DNA of 64,000 bases from Anaerobaca sp035448545 (GTDB lineage: Bacteria; Planctomycetota; Phycisphaerae; Sedimentisphaerales; Anaerobacaceae). Positions 15,251 through 24,645 of the stretch are shown one piece after another. The notes under the pieces are model-generated. The model was given only the letters and a program-made list of their open reading frames with translations. It searched no databases and had not been told where the DNA came from. Both the position numbers and the translations under genes were made by a program. Position 1 is the first letter of the stretch, and every line of letters starts with the position of its first letter. The stretch spans positions 10,597 through 74,596 of the forward strand of contig DAOTJE010000021.1 in the NCBI GenBank assembly GCA_035448545.1, written 5' to 3'.

Positions 15251-16426
15251 ATGAAACACAGAGGCAGATACGGCGACTACGGCGGCTACTACGTTCCCGA
15301 GGTACTCATCCCGGTGCTGGAGGAATTGGAAGAGGCGTTCGATCGATTTCGTGACGATCCCGCTTTTGTTGCGGAATTGGCCGACCTGTCGGCGCACTAC
15401 GCCGGCCGCCCTACCCCGCTGTACCACGCGAAGCGATTCAGCGAGCATGTGCGGTTCCAGGTCTATCTCAAGCGAGAGGACCTGCTCCACGGTGGCGCGC
15501 ATAAGGTCAACAACACGCTCGGCCAGGGCCTGCTTGCGAAGTACATGGGCAAGAGCAAGCTGATCGCCGAGACTGGCGCCGGCCAGCACGGCCTGGCTAC
15601 CGCCATGATCGGCGCCCTGCTCGGAATGGAGACCAAGATCTTCATGGGCGTCACCGACGTCGAGCGACAGAGCGTCAACGTTCACAAGATGAAGCTCTGC
15701 GGCGCGGAAGTCATACCGGTGGAGGGCGGAACAGGTACCCTCAAGGACGCGATCAACGACGCGCTGCGATACTGGACGGCGCACGTGACGGACACATTCT
15801 ACCTGTTCGGCACCGCCGCCGGGCCCCACCCCTACCCGATGATCGTGCGGCATTTTCAAAGCTGCATCAGCCGCGAAGCCCGGCAGCAGTTTCTCGATCA
15901 GGTGGGCCGCCTGCCCGACATGGTGGTCGCCTGCGTCGGGGGCGGCAGCAACGCCATCGGCGCCTTCGCTCACTTCATCGACGATCCGGACGTCAAGCTG
16001 ATCGGCGTCGAAGCCGGCGGCCAGGGAGTCGCCACGGGCAAACACGCCGCCAGCATCGTCGCGGGCACGCCCGGTATTCTCCACGGGGCACGGTCCTATC
16101 TGCTTCAGGATGAGGAGGGTCAGGTCCTGGACACCGAGTCGATCAGTGCCGGTCTGGACTATCCCGGGGTGGGCCCGGAACACTGCTACCTGAGTGACAT
16201 CGGGCGGGCCCAGTACGTCGCCGCCGAGGATGCGGACGTACTCGACACGTTCGGCCTGCTGACGCGTATTGAGGGCATCCTGCCGGCTCTGGAAAGCACA
16301 CATGCGCTGGCGTACGTGGCCAGCCTGAAGGGCACCCTGGACCCGGGGACTGTCGTCATGGTCAATCTCTCCGGCCGGGGTGACAAAGACGTCGGAATCG
16401 TCGAAGCACATCGACCGTTGGCATAG
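15251..16426 (+). CDS. trpB: Tryptophan synthase beta subunit
   Basis: 391 residues, PLP-dependent. It condenses indole and serine to tryptophan. KREDLLHGGAHKVNNTLG contains the PLP-binding Lys (residue 85), ETGAGQHG and CVGGGSNAIG are the substrate and phosphate-binding loops. The start at 15251 (MKHRGRYGDYGGYYVPE) has AAAGGA ten bases upstream; the frame extends back into trpF but without similarity. It belongs to the TrpB1 class that pairs with TrpA, encoded 55 bases downstream. Confidence 0.96.
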   Translation: MKHRGRYGDYGGYYVPEVLIPVLEELEEAFDRFRDDPAFVAELADLSAHYAGRPTPLYHAKRFSEHVRFQVYLKREDLLHGGAHKVNNTLGQGLLAKYMGKSKLIAETGAGQHGLATAMIGALLGMETKIFMGVTDVERQSVNVHKMKLCGAEVIPVEGGTGTLKDAINDALRYWTAHVTDTFYLFGTAAGPHPYPMIVRHFQSCISREARQQFLDQVGRLPDMVVACVGGGSNAIGAFAHFIDDPDVKLIGVEAGGQGVATGKHAASIVAGTPGILHGARSYLLQDEEGQVLDTESISAGLDYPGVGPEHCYLSDIGRAQYVAAEDADVLDTFGLLTRIEGILPALESTHALAYVASLKGTLDPGTVVMVNLSGRGDKDVGIVEAHRPLA

Positions 16427-16481
16427 GTCCCCGCAGACCGACGGGACCTATTCAAAAACCACCTGAGCAGGACCAACAAGC

Positions 16482-17291
16482 ATGAAATCCTATCGTGACG
16501 CGTTTTCCGAACTGAGCAAGCAGAAACGAGCCGCGCTCATCCCGTTCTTCGTCATCGGTGATCCGGACTTCGAGACCAGTCTGGCCCTGGTCAAGGCCGC
16601 CATCGACGCTGGAGCAGATATCCTCGAACTTGGCATCCCCTTCTCGGACCCCATCGCCGACGGCCCCACCATCCAGAAGGCCGACATTCGTGCCATGCGC
16701 AGCGGGATGAATGTGCGGCGGGCCATGGCGTTTCTCCGGCAGGTCAAACAGTATCGGGACATCCCCGTCGGTCTGCTGATGTACTACAATTTGATCGCTC
16801 ACTATGGCACGGAGGCGTTCTTCCGCGACGCCCATGCCGCCGGCGTCAACAGCGTGCTCGTGGCCGACATGACCATCGACGATGCCGACGAGGTGCTCGG
16901 ACCGATCCGCGACGCCGGCCTGGACAGCGTCTTTATGGTCACGCCCAATACCTCGCCCGAGCGCATGAAACAGATCGCCGCCAAGACAACGGGCTTCATC
17001 TACACGGTCTCCCTACTCGGTGTCACCGGGAGTCGCGACGCCCTTTCCGATAGCGTGCAAGGCCTGGTTCGCCGGCTCAAGTCGCTGACGAACGTCCCTG
17101 TATGCGTGGGGTTCGGCATCAGCAAGCCCGAGCACGCGCGAGCGGTGGCCGACGCGGGCGCCGACGGCGCGATCATTGGCTCGCGGATCGTGGGCATGAT
17201 CGAGGCCAAGCTCGACGATCCCGCCCAGGCAATCGCCGAGGTTTCCGCCTTCGTCGGACAGGTCAAGGCTGCCCTCTCCACACCCGGATGA
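16482..17291 (+). CDS. trpA: Tryptophan synthase alpha subunit
   Basis: 269 residues, TIM barrel. It cleaves indole-glycerol 3-phosphate to indole and glyceraldehyde 3-phosphate and channels indole to TrpB. LELGIPFSDPIADGPTIQ carries the catalytic Glu and Asp; FIYTVSLLGVTGSR and VGFGISKPEHA bind the phosphate. It is the last gene of the trp operon; the next gene has its own strong ribosome-binding site after a 228-base spacer in which no clear terminator was seen. Confidence 0.95.
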   Translation: MKSYRDAFSELSKQKRAALIPFFVIGDPDFETSLALVKAAIDAGADILELGIPFSDPIADGPTIQKADIRAMRSGMNVRRAMAFLRQVKQYRDIPVGLLMYYNLIAHYGTEAFFRDAHAAGVNSVLVADMTIDDADEVLGPIRDAGLDSVFMVTPNTSPERMKQIAAKTTGFIYTVSLLGVTGSRDALSDSVQGLVRRLKSLTNVPVCVGFGISKPEHARAVADAGADGAIIGSRIVGMIEAKLDDPAQAIAEVSAFVGQVKAALSTPG

Positions 17292-17519
17292 CGTCGGACG
17301 CTACGCGATGGAACGCATCCGCAGACATTTCCGGCCGTTGGCGCCTTCTATACCGCTACCGACCCCTTTTCGCCCGCCGGTGAACCTTCCCCCTCCGACG
17401 GCAGTAGAAATCTGTACGCAACATCCTGAACAAGGTAGATTAACGGGTGTATGATGGATAGACTGCCGAAGTACAAGGCAAATTGGTTGTGACTTCTCGC
17501 TTGTTAGGAGGATATCGCC

Positions 17520-18428
17520 ATGACACGGAAATGGAACTTGGTCGCCATTGCGTCGTTGGTGCTGTTATGGACGCCGATCTTGTCCGCCCAGGGCAGTTCG
17601 GAACCTGCCGGACAGGACCCCGCCAATCAGCGCGTGGCCATGCAGCAGCAGCAACGCCTCCAGGCATTGCAGCAGCAGATCGACGAATTGAAGAGCCAGC
17701 AGGATTCCCTGATCGAGCAGTTGAGGGTTATCCATGCCAGCGCCGTCAAAGAGAAAGCCACCGAGACCGCCGGCAAAGTCGAAAAACTCATCGCCGACCA
17801 GCAGGAAACTTTCCGCGCCAGGCTCGCTCAGCTCCAGCAACAGCAGCAGCGAATGACGCAGGGGATGCGGCAGCGAGCCGACCGGCCGCAGCGCGCCGGC
17901 CGTCGAGGCCGCAGCGCCCCCGATATGGAACTCAAGAGTTTCGACGGCCGCACCTACAAGCTCTCCGACTTTCAGGGCCGGATCGTCGTGCTCGAATGGT
18001 TCAACATGGAATGCCCCTTCTCCAAGTATCATTACGACACGAAGCCGACGATGGTGGAATTGGCCAACAAATATAAGGATAAGGAGGTCGTCTGGTTAGC
18101 CATCAACAGCACCAACCACACCAGCGCGGAGGCCAACATCGCGTTTGCCAAAGAGCACAAGCTACCGTTTCCGATCATTGACGACCGTTCGGGCCAGATC
18201 GGCCGGGCCTTCGGGGCGAGGACCACGCCTCATATGTTCGTCATCGACAAAGACGGCATAATCGTCTACCAGGGGGCGATCGACAACGCACCGATGGGCA
18301 AAGTGGAGGCCAACGTCGCGAACGTCAACTACGTGGACCAGGCCATCTCTCAGTTGTTGGCCGGCCAACCGGTGACCACACCGACCACGCCCCCCTACGG
18401 CTGCTCGGTCAAGTATCCAAATCCGTGA
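17520..18428 (+). CDS. Exported redoxin/thioredoxin-fold protein with N-terminal coiled coil
   Basis: 302 residues. A signal peptide (residues 1-23, ending LSAQG) is followed by a Gln-rich coiled coil (about 35-120) and then an AhpC/TSA-like redoxin domain (PDMELKSFDGRTYKLSDFQGRIVVLEWFN). The active-site position is ECPFSKYHY: one Cys (residue 165) in a CxxS arrangement rather than CxxC. The cis-Pro segment is GARTTPHMFVID, and the C-terminus has YGCSVKYP, a conserved tail in this planctomycete-type group that offers a possible resolving Cys. A strong TTAGGAGG site precedes the ATG. Likely a periplasmic thiol protein; substrate unknown. Confidence 0.8.
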   Translation: MTRKWNLVAIASLVLLWTPILSAQGSSEPAGQDPANQRVAMQQQQRLQALQQQIDELKSQQDSLIEQLRVIHASAVKEKATETAGKVEKLIADQQETFRARLAQLQQQQQRMTQGMRQRADRPQRAGRRGRSAPDMELKSFDGRTYKLSDFQGRIVVLEWFNMECPFSKYHYDTKPTMVELANKYKDKEVVWLAINSTNHTSAEANIAFAKEHKLPFPIIDDRSGQIGRAFGARTTPHMFVIDKDGIIVYQGAIDNAPMGKVEANVANVNYVDQAISQLLAGQPVTTPTTPPYGCSVKYPNP

Positions 18429-18490
18429 GGCGGACCTGATGCACTGTGACGGCCCGCCGTCACAGGAAACGAACTGTCCAAAACCGGATG

Positions 18491-18555
18491 GGCCCCTGGT
18501 TGCCGGGTCGCGTCGATCCCGATGAAACCGCTGGCAACCAGGGGCCTTCTTCTTT
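18491..18555 (+). terminator. Intrinsic terminator after the redoxin gene
   Basis: GGCCCCTGGTTGCC (18491-18504) pairs perfectly with GGCAACCAGGGGCC (18533-18546), giving 14 pairs around a 28-base loop, followed by a T-rich TTCTTCTTT. It lies 63 bases after the redoxin stop. Confidence 0.8.
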
Positions 18556-18637
18556 ACAATAGGCCTCCCGAACACGCTCCGATGTCCGATGGAAGGATCG
18601 GAGAAGACAATTAACGCGAGAGAAAAGGAGGCTTGCG

Positions 18638-21600
18638 ATGCAGCGACCGCCGACCCATCCCGCTATGTTGAGGCTTTTCGCACTCAGTGTCACCCTTCGT
18701 TTGCTCGGGCTGCTCACCGTAACAAGTGGGGTCGGTGCGGCCGAGAGGCTGACCTACCTCGATCTGATCGGTCGCCTGACCGACCTGGAGCATCTCGCGA
18801 CTTTGCCTGAACCGGGCGAAAAGTGCGTGCAATGGTCGAGCTGGGACCGGCGCAGCAAATACGACGAGGCGTCCGGCACGTACATCGACTGGGACGCGAA
18901 CGGCGACGGCGGCGGGATCATCCGCAAGGAAGGCGACGAACTCGTCTTCGCCGAGATGACCGGTCCCGGCGTGATCTGGCGCATCTGGTCGGCGCTGCCC
19001 AAGGACGGACACGTGAAGATCTATCTCGACGGGGCTGCCGAGCCTGTGGTGGACCTGCCCTTCATCGGGTACTTCAACCGGGAGAATGAGCCGTTCACGT
19101 ATCCGGCCCTCGTCCACGAGGCCGCACGTGGACAGAACTGCTATGTCCCAATCCCCTTCCAGAAGTCCTGCAAGATCACCGCACAAGGCGACTGGGGTGC
19201 CTACTATCACTTCACGTATACGATTTACCCAAAGGGAACCACCCTGCCCACCTTCAAGCGGGAGCTTTCGCAGGCCGAGAAGGATGCGCTGGCCAAAGCG
19301 GATGAAATCCTGAGCCAGTGTGGGCCAGCGGGGCTGTCACAGCCGGGTGAACGAGTTGAAAAGCGCGACCTCAGCTCCAGCGGAGGCGGCACGTGTGTGA
19401 TCAGCAGCCACAAAGGTCCCGGAGCGATCAAGACGCTTCGGCTGAAGCTCGATCCGCCGGCCGGGCCGGAAGACCGCGAGGCGCTTCGCGAGTGGACGAT
19501 CCAGATCCGCTGGGACGGCGAGAGGTCGCCGAGCGTGTGGGCGCCGCTGGGTGACTTCTTCGGCACCGCGGCCGGAGCCAACGCCTATCGCTCGCTGCCC
19601 TGCGGTCTGACTGAAGACGGCTGGTGGTACAGTCACTGGTTCATGCCTTTCGCCTCCGGCTACGAGATCACCCTGGTCAACGACGGAGCCCCGTCGCGCA
19701 AGGCCCATCTGGAGATTGTGACAGTGCCACTCAAGGGCGACATCAGCCGGTACGGGCGGTTTCACGCCAAGTGGCATCGGGATGCGTTTTTGCCGGAAGA
19801 TCCCGAACGACGGGCGATTGACTGGACGATGCTCAAGACACCGGGACGCGGTCGCTTCTGCGGCGTCATGCTCCACGTCTGGAACCCGCGCGGCGGCTGG
19901 TGGGGCGAGGGCGACGAGAAGTTTTTCGTCGACGGCGAAAAATTCCCCTCGACGTTCGGCACCGGCTCGGAGGACTACTTCGGCTATGCCTGGTGCGATC
20001 CGGCGCTGTTCGAGAACTGCTACCACAACCAGACGATCAGCATGAGCAACCGGGGTCACGTATCGGTCAACCGCTGGCACATCACCGACAACGTCCCTTT
20101 CCAGACGTCGTTCGAGGCTGCGATTGAGAAATACTATCCGAACGACAGGCCCACGCTGTACGCCGCGACCGCATACTGGTATCAGGCCGCCGAACAGAGC
20201 GATCCCTATGAGCCTGTCGGCGTCGAGCAGCGCACAGGCTACTGGACGCCGATCGAGACGTTCAAGGTCAAGGGTGCTCTCGAAGGTGAGAACCTCAAGG
20301 TCCTGGCCAAGACAGCAGGCAACGTCGCCCCGCAGGACATGTACGGCTTCGGACCCGAGTGGAGCAACGACACGCACCTGTGGTGGACCGACGCCAGGCC
20401 CGGCGCGACGCTGGACCTGGCGGTGCCCGTGCAGAAGGCCGGCGTGTACCGATTCAAGATGCAGTTGACCAAGGCCGTCGATTACGGCATCGCGCAGTTC
20501 TATCTCGACGACAGGAAGCTGGGCGATCCCATCGATCTCTACAACGACGGCGTGGTCGCCACCGGCGAACTGGACATGGGCCTGCACGAGCTGTCCGCCG
20601 GCGAGCACACGCTGAGGATCGAGATCGTCGGCGCCAACGGCAGGGCCGTTAAGAGCTATATGGTCGGGCTCGACTACGTGAAGCTCGAAGAGGCGACGCC
20701 TGCGTTCTATGTGCCCGAGGACCCGGACTACACGATTCTCGATTCGGCCGCCGATTCGGTCCGCTTCACCGTCGAGCGGACTCTGGTCGAGTACAAGGAC
20801 AACCTGTCGAGCAAGTCCAGCTTCGTCGACAAGGACGGCAACATCATGGGCTGGCACGATTTCGGCAACCTGGAAGGACCGGGTTGGGCCGCCAACGCGG
20901 TCGGGGGCGCGTACGAACTGCACGCCTGGGCCCGGCACTACAGGGACCCGGCACTACAGCGTAAGGCCCTGTCGATCCTGGATCACGTCCTGACCGCCGG
21001 GTTCATCGACTACGAGACCGGTTTCGTCACGGGCTATCGCGAGACCACCACCGACCGCTTCTGCCTGAACTACCAGCACAAGGACAACTGGTTCTGCCCC
21101 GGCTCGATGGCCAAGATCGCGTATCAACTGCTTCTGTTCAGCGACGTCGTCGAGGAGCCACGCAGGAGCCGCATGCGTCAGGTCGCAACCAAGACGGCCC
21201 AGTGGATCGACAGGAACGTCAAGCCCACGCCCAACGGCTGGTATCCCAGACGCTGCCGACCTGACGGCGAGCATTTCCCGCAGAACGCCTACGGGGACGG
21301 CGACATTCTCTTCAAGAAGAGCGGCGACGGCCTGTTCACTCTCCAGCTCTATACGGGCCTGACCCGGCGACATCTGGCCGACTACACAGAGGCCATCCGC
21401 GCGAAGGTCAAGGTCTTCATGGATGCCGGTGGCTTCTTCGGAAGCATCAACCACGATACCTACGACGAGCATGAGTGCGTCGCGTACGCGGTGGCGTTTC
21501 GCGTTCTGCGAGACGCCGCATCGCTGCTGAAGGACGAGCAGGTCCGCGCCTTCGCCTACGACAAGTGCCTGGCCGGCATGGATCAGTTCAAGATGACCGA

Positions 21601-21970
21601 GGATCGCAACGGGGTCCAGACCAAAGGCCTGCTCTACATGGAGAGAAGCTGGGACACCGCCTATCTCTGGGAGAACGCCGAGGCGGCGCTGGCCTACCTT
21701 GAAGCCTACCGGGATACGGGCAAAGGGGAGTATCTGCTCGACGGCCTGACGATCCTTCGCGCCATCGCCAAGCATCACCAGCCAGACACGGGCTTCCTGA
21801 CCGAAGGCGTCGACTGGAACAACCATGTGGGCAAGCAGCACCACTTCGACGAAGCCGAGTACGGCGATATCAAGTACACCGAGCCTTTCCTGAACAACCT
21901 GCACATCATCGAGCCGACGCTGCTGGCCGTCGAGCTGGGGGTGGCTGGTCCTGCCGTCAACGTCCCGTGA
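18638..21970 (+). CDS. Secreted GH172 (DUF2961) glycosidase fused to a helical-toroid-like domain
   Basis: 1110 residues with a signal peptide (about 1-35). Residues 40-480 are the DUF2961/GH172 jelly roll, with FAEMTGPGVIWRIW, LPFIGYFN and FGTGSEDYFGYAW; the Glu of TGSEDY is in the conserved active-site motif. Residues 585-690 look like the second beta domain often attached (PIDLYNDGV, AGEHTLRIEIVG). Residues 690-1110 are a separate helical region (ELHAWARHYRDPALQRKAL, WDTAYLWENAEAALAYLEAY) resembling an (alpha/alpha)6 glycosidase fold. GH172 members act on fructofuranosides and D-arabinofuranosides; the substrate here is unknown. AAAAGGAGG precedes the ATG. The end overlaps the cytochrome gene tail by 14 bases. 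Confidence 0.8.
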   Translation: MQRPPTHPAMLRLFALSVTLRLLGLLTVTSGVGAAERLTYLDLIGRLTDLEHLATLPEPGEKCVQWSSWDRRSKYDEASGTYIDWDANGDGGGIIRKEGDELVFAEMTGPGVIWRIWSALPKDGHVKIYLDGAAEPVVDLPFIGYFNRENEPFTYPALVHEAARGQNCYVPIPFQKSCKITAQGDWGAYYHFTYTIYPKGTTLPTFKRELSQAEKDALAKADEILSQCGPAGLSQPGERVEKRDLSSSGGGTCVISSHKGPGAIKTLRLKLDPPAGPEDREALREWTIQIRWDGERSPSVWAPLGDFFGTAAGANAYRSLPCGLTEDGWWYSHWFMPFASGYEITLVNDGAPSRKAHLEIVTVPLKGDISRYGRFHAKWHRDAFLPEDPERRAIDWTMLKTPGRGRFCGVMLHVWNPRGGWWGEGDEKFFVDGEKFPSTFGTGSEDYFGYAWCDPALFENCYHNQTISMSNRGHVSVNRWHITDNVPFQTSFEAAIEKYYPNDRPTLYAATAYWYQAAEQSDPYEPVGVEQRTGYWTPIETFKVKGALEGENLKVLAKTAGNVAPQDMYGFGPEWSNDTHLWWTDARPGATLDLAVPVQKAGVYRFKMQLTKAVDYGIAQFYLDDRKLGDPIDLYNDGVVATGELDMGLHELSAGEHTLRIEIVGANGRAVKSYMVGLDYVKLEEATPAFYVPEDPDYTILDSAADSVRFTVERTLVEYKDNLSSKSSFVDKDGNIMGWHDFGNLEGPGWAANAVGGAYELHAWARHYRDPALQRKALSILDHVLTAGFIDYETGFVTGYRETTTDRFCLNYQHKDNWFCPGSMAKIAYQLLLFSDVVEEPRRSRMRQVATKTAQWIDRNVKPTPNGWYPRRCRPDGEHFPQNAYGDGDILFKKSGDGLFTLQLYTGLTRRHLADYTEAIRAKVKVFMDAGGFFGSINHDTYDEHECVAYAVAFRVLRDAASLLKDEQVRAFAYDKCLAGMDQFKMTEDRNGVQTKGLLYMERSWDTAYLWENAEAALAYLEAYRDTGKGEYLLDGLTILRAIAKHHQPDTGFLTEGVDWNNHVGKQHHFDEAEYGDIKYTEPFLNNLHIIEPTLLAVELGVAGPAVNVP

Positions 21971-23456
21971 GTCTGATTCGCCTGACGTCCTGCGAAACGA
22001 GCAGGTGTGGCCGCTTCTCGATCCCCAGGATCTCGGCGTGCGAATCCGCCATCCGGCGATACCAGAGCGTCGCTTTCAGGTACACCTCTTGTCCGGCCAA
22101 CCCCTCCGGCACCTGCCAGGAATACTTCTCGACGCGGGTCTCGCCCGGAACGAGGCGGTTCCCTACAATCCGGACCGCATTCCACTGGCCGAACGTCACC
22201 TTCCCCGCCGAGTCCAGGAAGACATCCTGGTAGATGCGGTCTCCCTCGGGCAATGAGTCCCTGGCCAGGGCCTGGCTGACGGAGCTATGTGTCGGGTACG
22301 CCTCCAGGCGGTTCGAGGTGATAAAGTAGCGATCGTTGGGGTCCTGCGGATTCGGCGGCACGGGGATGTGCTGGAGCTCGCGGCCTTCGGCGTCACAAAC
22401 GGCCACGCGCAGCCAGACGTCCCGCTCTTCGGTCGCGCCGGTCGGGAACAGGTGGCCCGTCGCGATGTCGCCCACAGAAACCTCCAGTGGCACGATACTG
22501 CCGGCGGCGACGGCCTTTGCATCAAGGTGCAGCTTCACGGTGGCAGCACCCTCAACGAAGCTGCTGAACCCGCCCCCGAACCAATGGGCGTGGTTCCACG
22601 GCCGCTCGCGGCCCATCTTGGCGGGCTTGCCTTCTCGCGGCGGCATGTGGCAGAACTGGCAGACGATGTCGCGATCCGCATAATCGGTGTCGAGCCATTC
22701 GCGGTGCGTCGCCTTGACAAAGACGCCGAAGGTGTTCTGCTCGTTGTGACAGATGCCGCAAAGCTCAGCGCTCTCGAACAGTTCAAAGACCTGCGTCTTG
22801 TGATAGGGGGCCCATGGAAACTCCAGGTCGGCCCGCTTGGTGTTCTGCCCCGGCCCGGCGTCCACGCGATAGTTGTGGTTGACCGGATCACGCTGGGCGA
22901 TGCCGGAGAGCGAATGGCAGAAGTCGCAGAACACGCCCCGCTCGGCGTCCTGCTTGGCTTCGGGAAGCGGGTTGCCCCCGGCCCGCTCGCGCGCCTCCCG
23001 CAGCGGACCGCTTGCCAGGCCCGTCCTGACCTGCCCCACCGTGCGGTACGAATCCATCCACGCCCAGGCGCGGTCCCAGAAACTGTCGGGCTGTTCAACC
23101 TCCGGCGGCGGCACCACATTCGAGAGAAACGCTGACGGGGAATGGCACCCCAGGCAGTCGGCCGCAAGGTCCTTCATCATCGGATCGCGCGAGGCGTCCT
23201 TGACTGCGTATTGAAAGTACTGGGCCTGGAAGAAGTCGCCCGTGTAGGCCCGGGACATCTGCGAACTCGACCAGTCGGCATACCGTTCCCAATGGCATCC
23301 GATGCAATCGTAGGGGTCGTCCCAGTGATCCATCGCATGCGTCTGTTCCTTCTTTGTCTTGTTGCCAGCCGGGCCGGCCAGCAGCAGCGCGCCGCCGCAG
23401 ACCGACACGATGAGCACCGTCCAAGCGATTCGTTTGATGGAAAGCCGAGCGATCAT
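21957..23456 (-). CDS. Pentaheme c-type cytochrome family protein (cytochrome c554-like)
   Basis: 499 residues. The N-terminus has a hydrophobic signal or anchor (residues 8-30). Five CxxCH haem-binding motifs lie at residues 51-55, 101-105, 177-181, 233-237 and 266-270. Extra His residues between them could be distal ligands. The remaining 220 residues (beta-rich, e.g. GHLFPTGATEERDVWLRVAV) have no haem motif and resemble the accessory beta domain common in this family. It probably carries electrons in the periplasm. It follows the predicted outer-membrane barrel gene by 32 bases, so the pair is likely one operon. Redox partners are not visible. Confidence 0.82.
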   Translation of the reverse strand: MIARLSIKRIAWTVLIVSVCGGALLLAGPAGNKTKKEQTHAMDHWDDPYDCIGCHWERYADWSSSQMSRAYTGDFFQAQYFQYAVKDASRDPMMKDLAADCLGCHSPSAFLSNVVPPPEVEQPDSFWDRAWAWMDSYRTVGQVRTGLASGPLREARERAGGNPLPEAKQDAERGVFCDFCHSLSGIAQRDPVNHNYRVDAGPGQNTKRADLEFPWAPYHKTQVFELFESAELCGICHNEQNTFGVFVKATHREWLDTDYADRDIVCQFCHMPPREGKPAKMGRERPWNHAHWFGGGFSSFVEGAATVKLHLDAKAVAAGSIVPLEVSVGDIATGHLFPTGATEERDVWLRVAVCDAEGRELQHIPVPPNPQDPNDRYFITSNRLEAYPTHSSVSQALARDSLPEGDRIYQDVFLDSAGKVTFGQWNAVRIVGNRLVPGETRVEKYSWQVPEGLAGQEVYLKATLWYRRMADSHAEILGIEKRPHLLVSQDVRRIRLTGR

Positions 23457-23488
23457 GGAGACCTCCAGATTCCTTGCGAGGATTGCGT

Positions 23489-24349
23489 TCAGAACAGAAA
23501 CTCGAACGTGAGGATGCTCTTGGCAACGACGTCATCCGCCTCGCCGCCCAGGCCGAAGCCGACTCCGACGTTCCAATGCGTCTTCCAGCTCGTGCGACCG
23601 GTGTAGTAGAGATCGAGCACCGGGAAGATGTAGTGCCCCTGTTCGCTGGAACCCTTGGGATCGGACAACTCACCGAGTTCGCCGTAGAACTCCAGGCCGG
23701 GCCGGATGTGCATGTCCGGCGTGTTCCACAGCCCATCGCCGGCGTCGTCGTAGTAGAATCCCGCCGCATATGCAAACTCGACGCCCTCTTCCACGTCGTC
23801 GCCACTGGTCTTCTTTTCGAGGATCGGGTTCAAGGCGATGCGGACCGGCCCGATGTCCTTCTCCACCACCAGACGAAATTCGAACTTCTCCGCGTCGTCG
23901 TAGTCCTTGTCGGGCAGGATGTACTCTCCATAGAGGGCCAGATCGACCGGCCGCTCGTACTTCTCATACAGACGGTAGCGAGCCAGCAGCTTCGACCGGA
24001 CGTATTCGAAGCTCCCGCCCTGGGGGTCCAGGCAATCCGCGTAGTAACCCACCGTCAGCCGGTGAGACAGGCCGTACTCGACCTCGAAGGAATGGGCCCA
24101 CATCTTCTCCCGCGACAAGGTCTCGTCGAAGTAGCCCATCTCCTCATCGCAAGAACCGATGTAGGTGGTCCAGTAGCTGACCTCAAGGGCGCCGGCGTCG
24201 GCGGTCTTGTACTCGTAGACGCGGAAGAACTGCCCCCGGGCAACCGCCGGGACAAGCAGGAGCAGCATTGCGATCCGGCCGAACCAGGAAATGGCGCGAC
24301 GCCGTCGACATGTCTCGGTCTTACTGGATGGACATAGCCCATAATTCAT
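23489..24349 (-). CDS. Predicted outer-membrane beta-barrel protein
   Basis: 286 residues. A basic N-terminus (KTETCRRRRAISWFGRIAMLLLLVPAVARG) is a signal peptide. The mature part consists of alternating hydrophobic/polar strands such as HSFEVEYGLSHRLTVGYYAD, VDLALYGEYILPD and KFEFRLVVEKDIG, and it ends ILTFEFLF, a terminal Phe typical of barrel assembly signals. The start at 24349 has AAGGAG six bases upstream; longer in-frame starts lack one. Length suggests about 12 strands. It precedes the pentaheme cytochrome in the same operon. No named family is recognised with confidence. Confidence 0.72.
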   Translation of the reverse strand: MNYGLCPSSKTETCRRRRAISWFGRIAMLLLLVPAVARGQFFRVYEYKTADAGALEVSYWTTYIGSCDEEMGYFDETLSREKMWAHSFEVEYGLSHRLTVGYYADCLDPQGGSFEYVRSKLLARYRLYEKYERPVDLALYGEYILPDKDYDDAEKFEFRLVVEKDIGPVRIALNPILEKKTSGDDVEEGVEFAYAAGFYYDDAGDGLWNTPDMHIRPGLEFYGELGELSDPKGSSEQGHYIFPVLDLYYTGRTSWKTHWNVGVGFGLGGEADDVVAKSILTFEFLF

Positions 24350-24508
24350 ACCGGACTCCTTCTGTATCGGGGCCTTTGAAGAGGCATGTCGCAAGATGCT
24401 GGCAGCGGCCGTCTCACCCAAATCTACGCCCGCTGGGAGATCTGAAACACTCGGATGCTCTGACGCAGAGGTTCTCATGCCGTCCCCAATCCGTGGTCCT
24501 GATTTCCT

Positions 24509-24538
24509 TTGCGTATCGCTCTTCGTCTAAGCTACAAT
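24509..24538 (+). promoter_or_regulatory. Weak promoter candidate upstream of GH116 gene
   Basis: TTGCGT (24509-24514) and TACAAT (24533-24538), 18 bases apart, in the 296-base spacer between the divergent barrel and GH116 genes. The -10 is good, the -35 poor. Nothing else recognisable was found in this spacer. Confidence 0.3.
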
Positions 24539-24645
24539 CGCCACCAAGTCAATGGAATTCCCCCGAATTCTGCGGTATACGACGCGGGCATTCCACCCGT
24601 GATTCGTTGCGTGTGTTTACCGCCAGCGACAGAGGAGTCAGGAGA

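Noticed and set aside
17427..17455. Promoter for the redoxin gene using TATGAT at 17450
   Set aside because: The -10 is good but no acceptable -35 at 16-18 bases was found.
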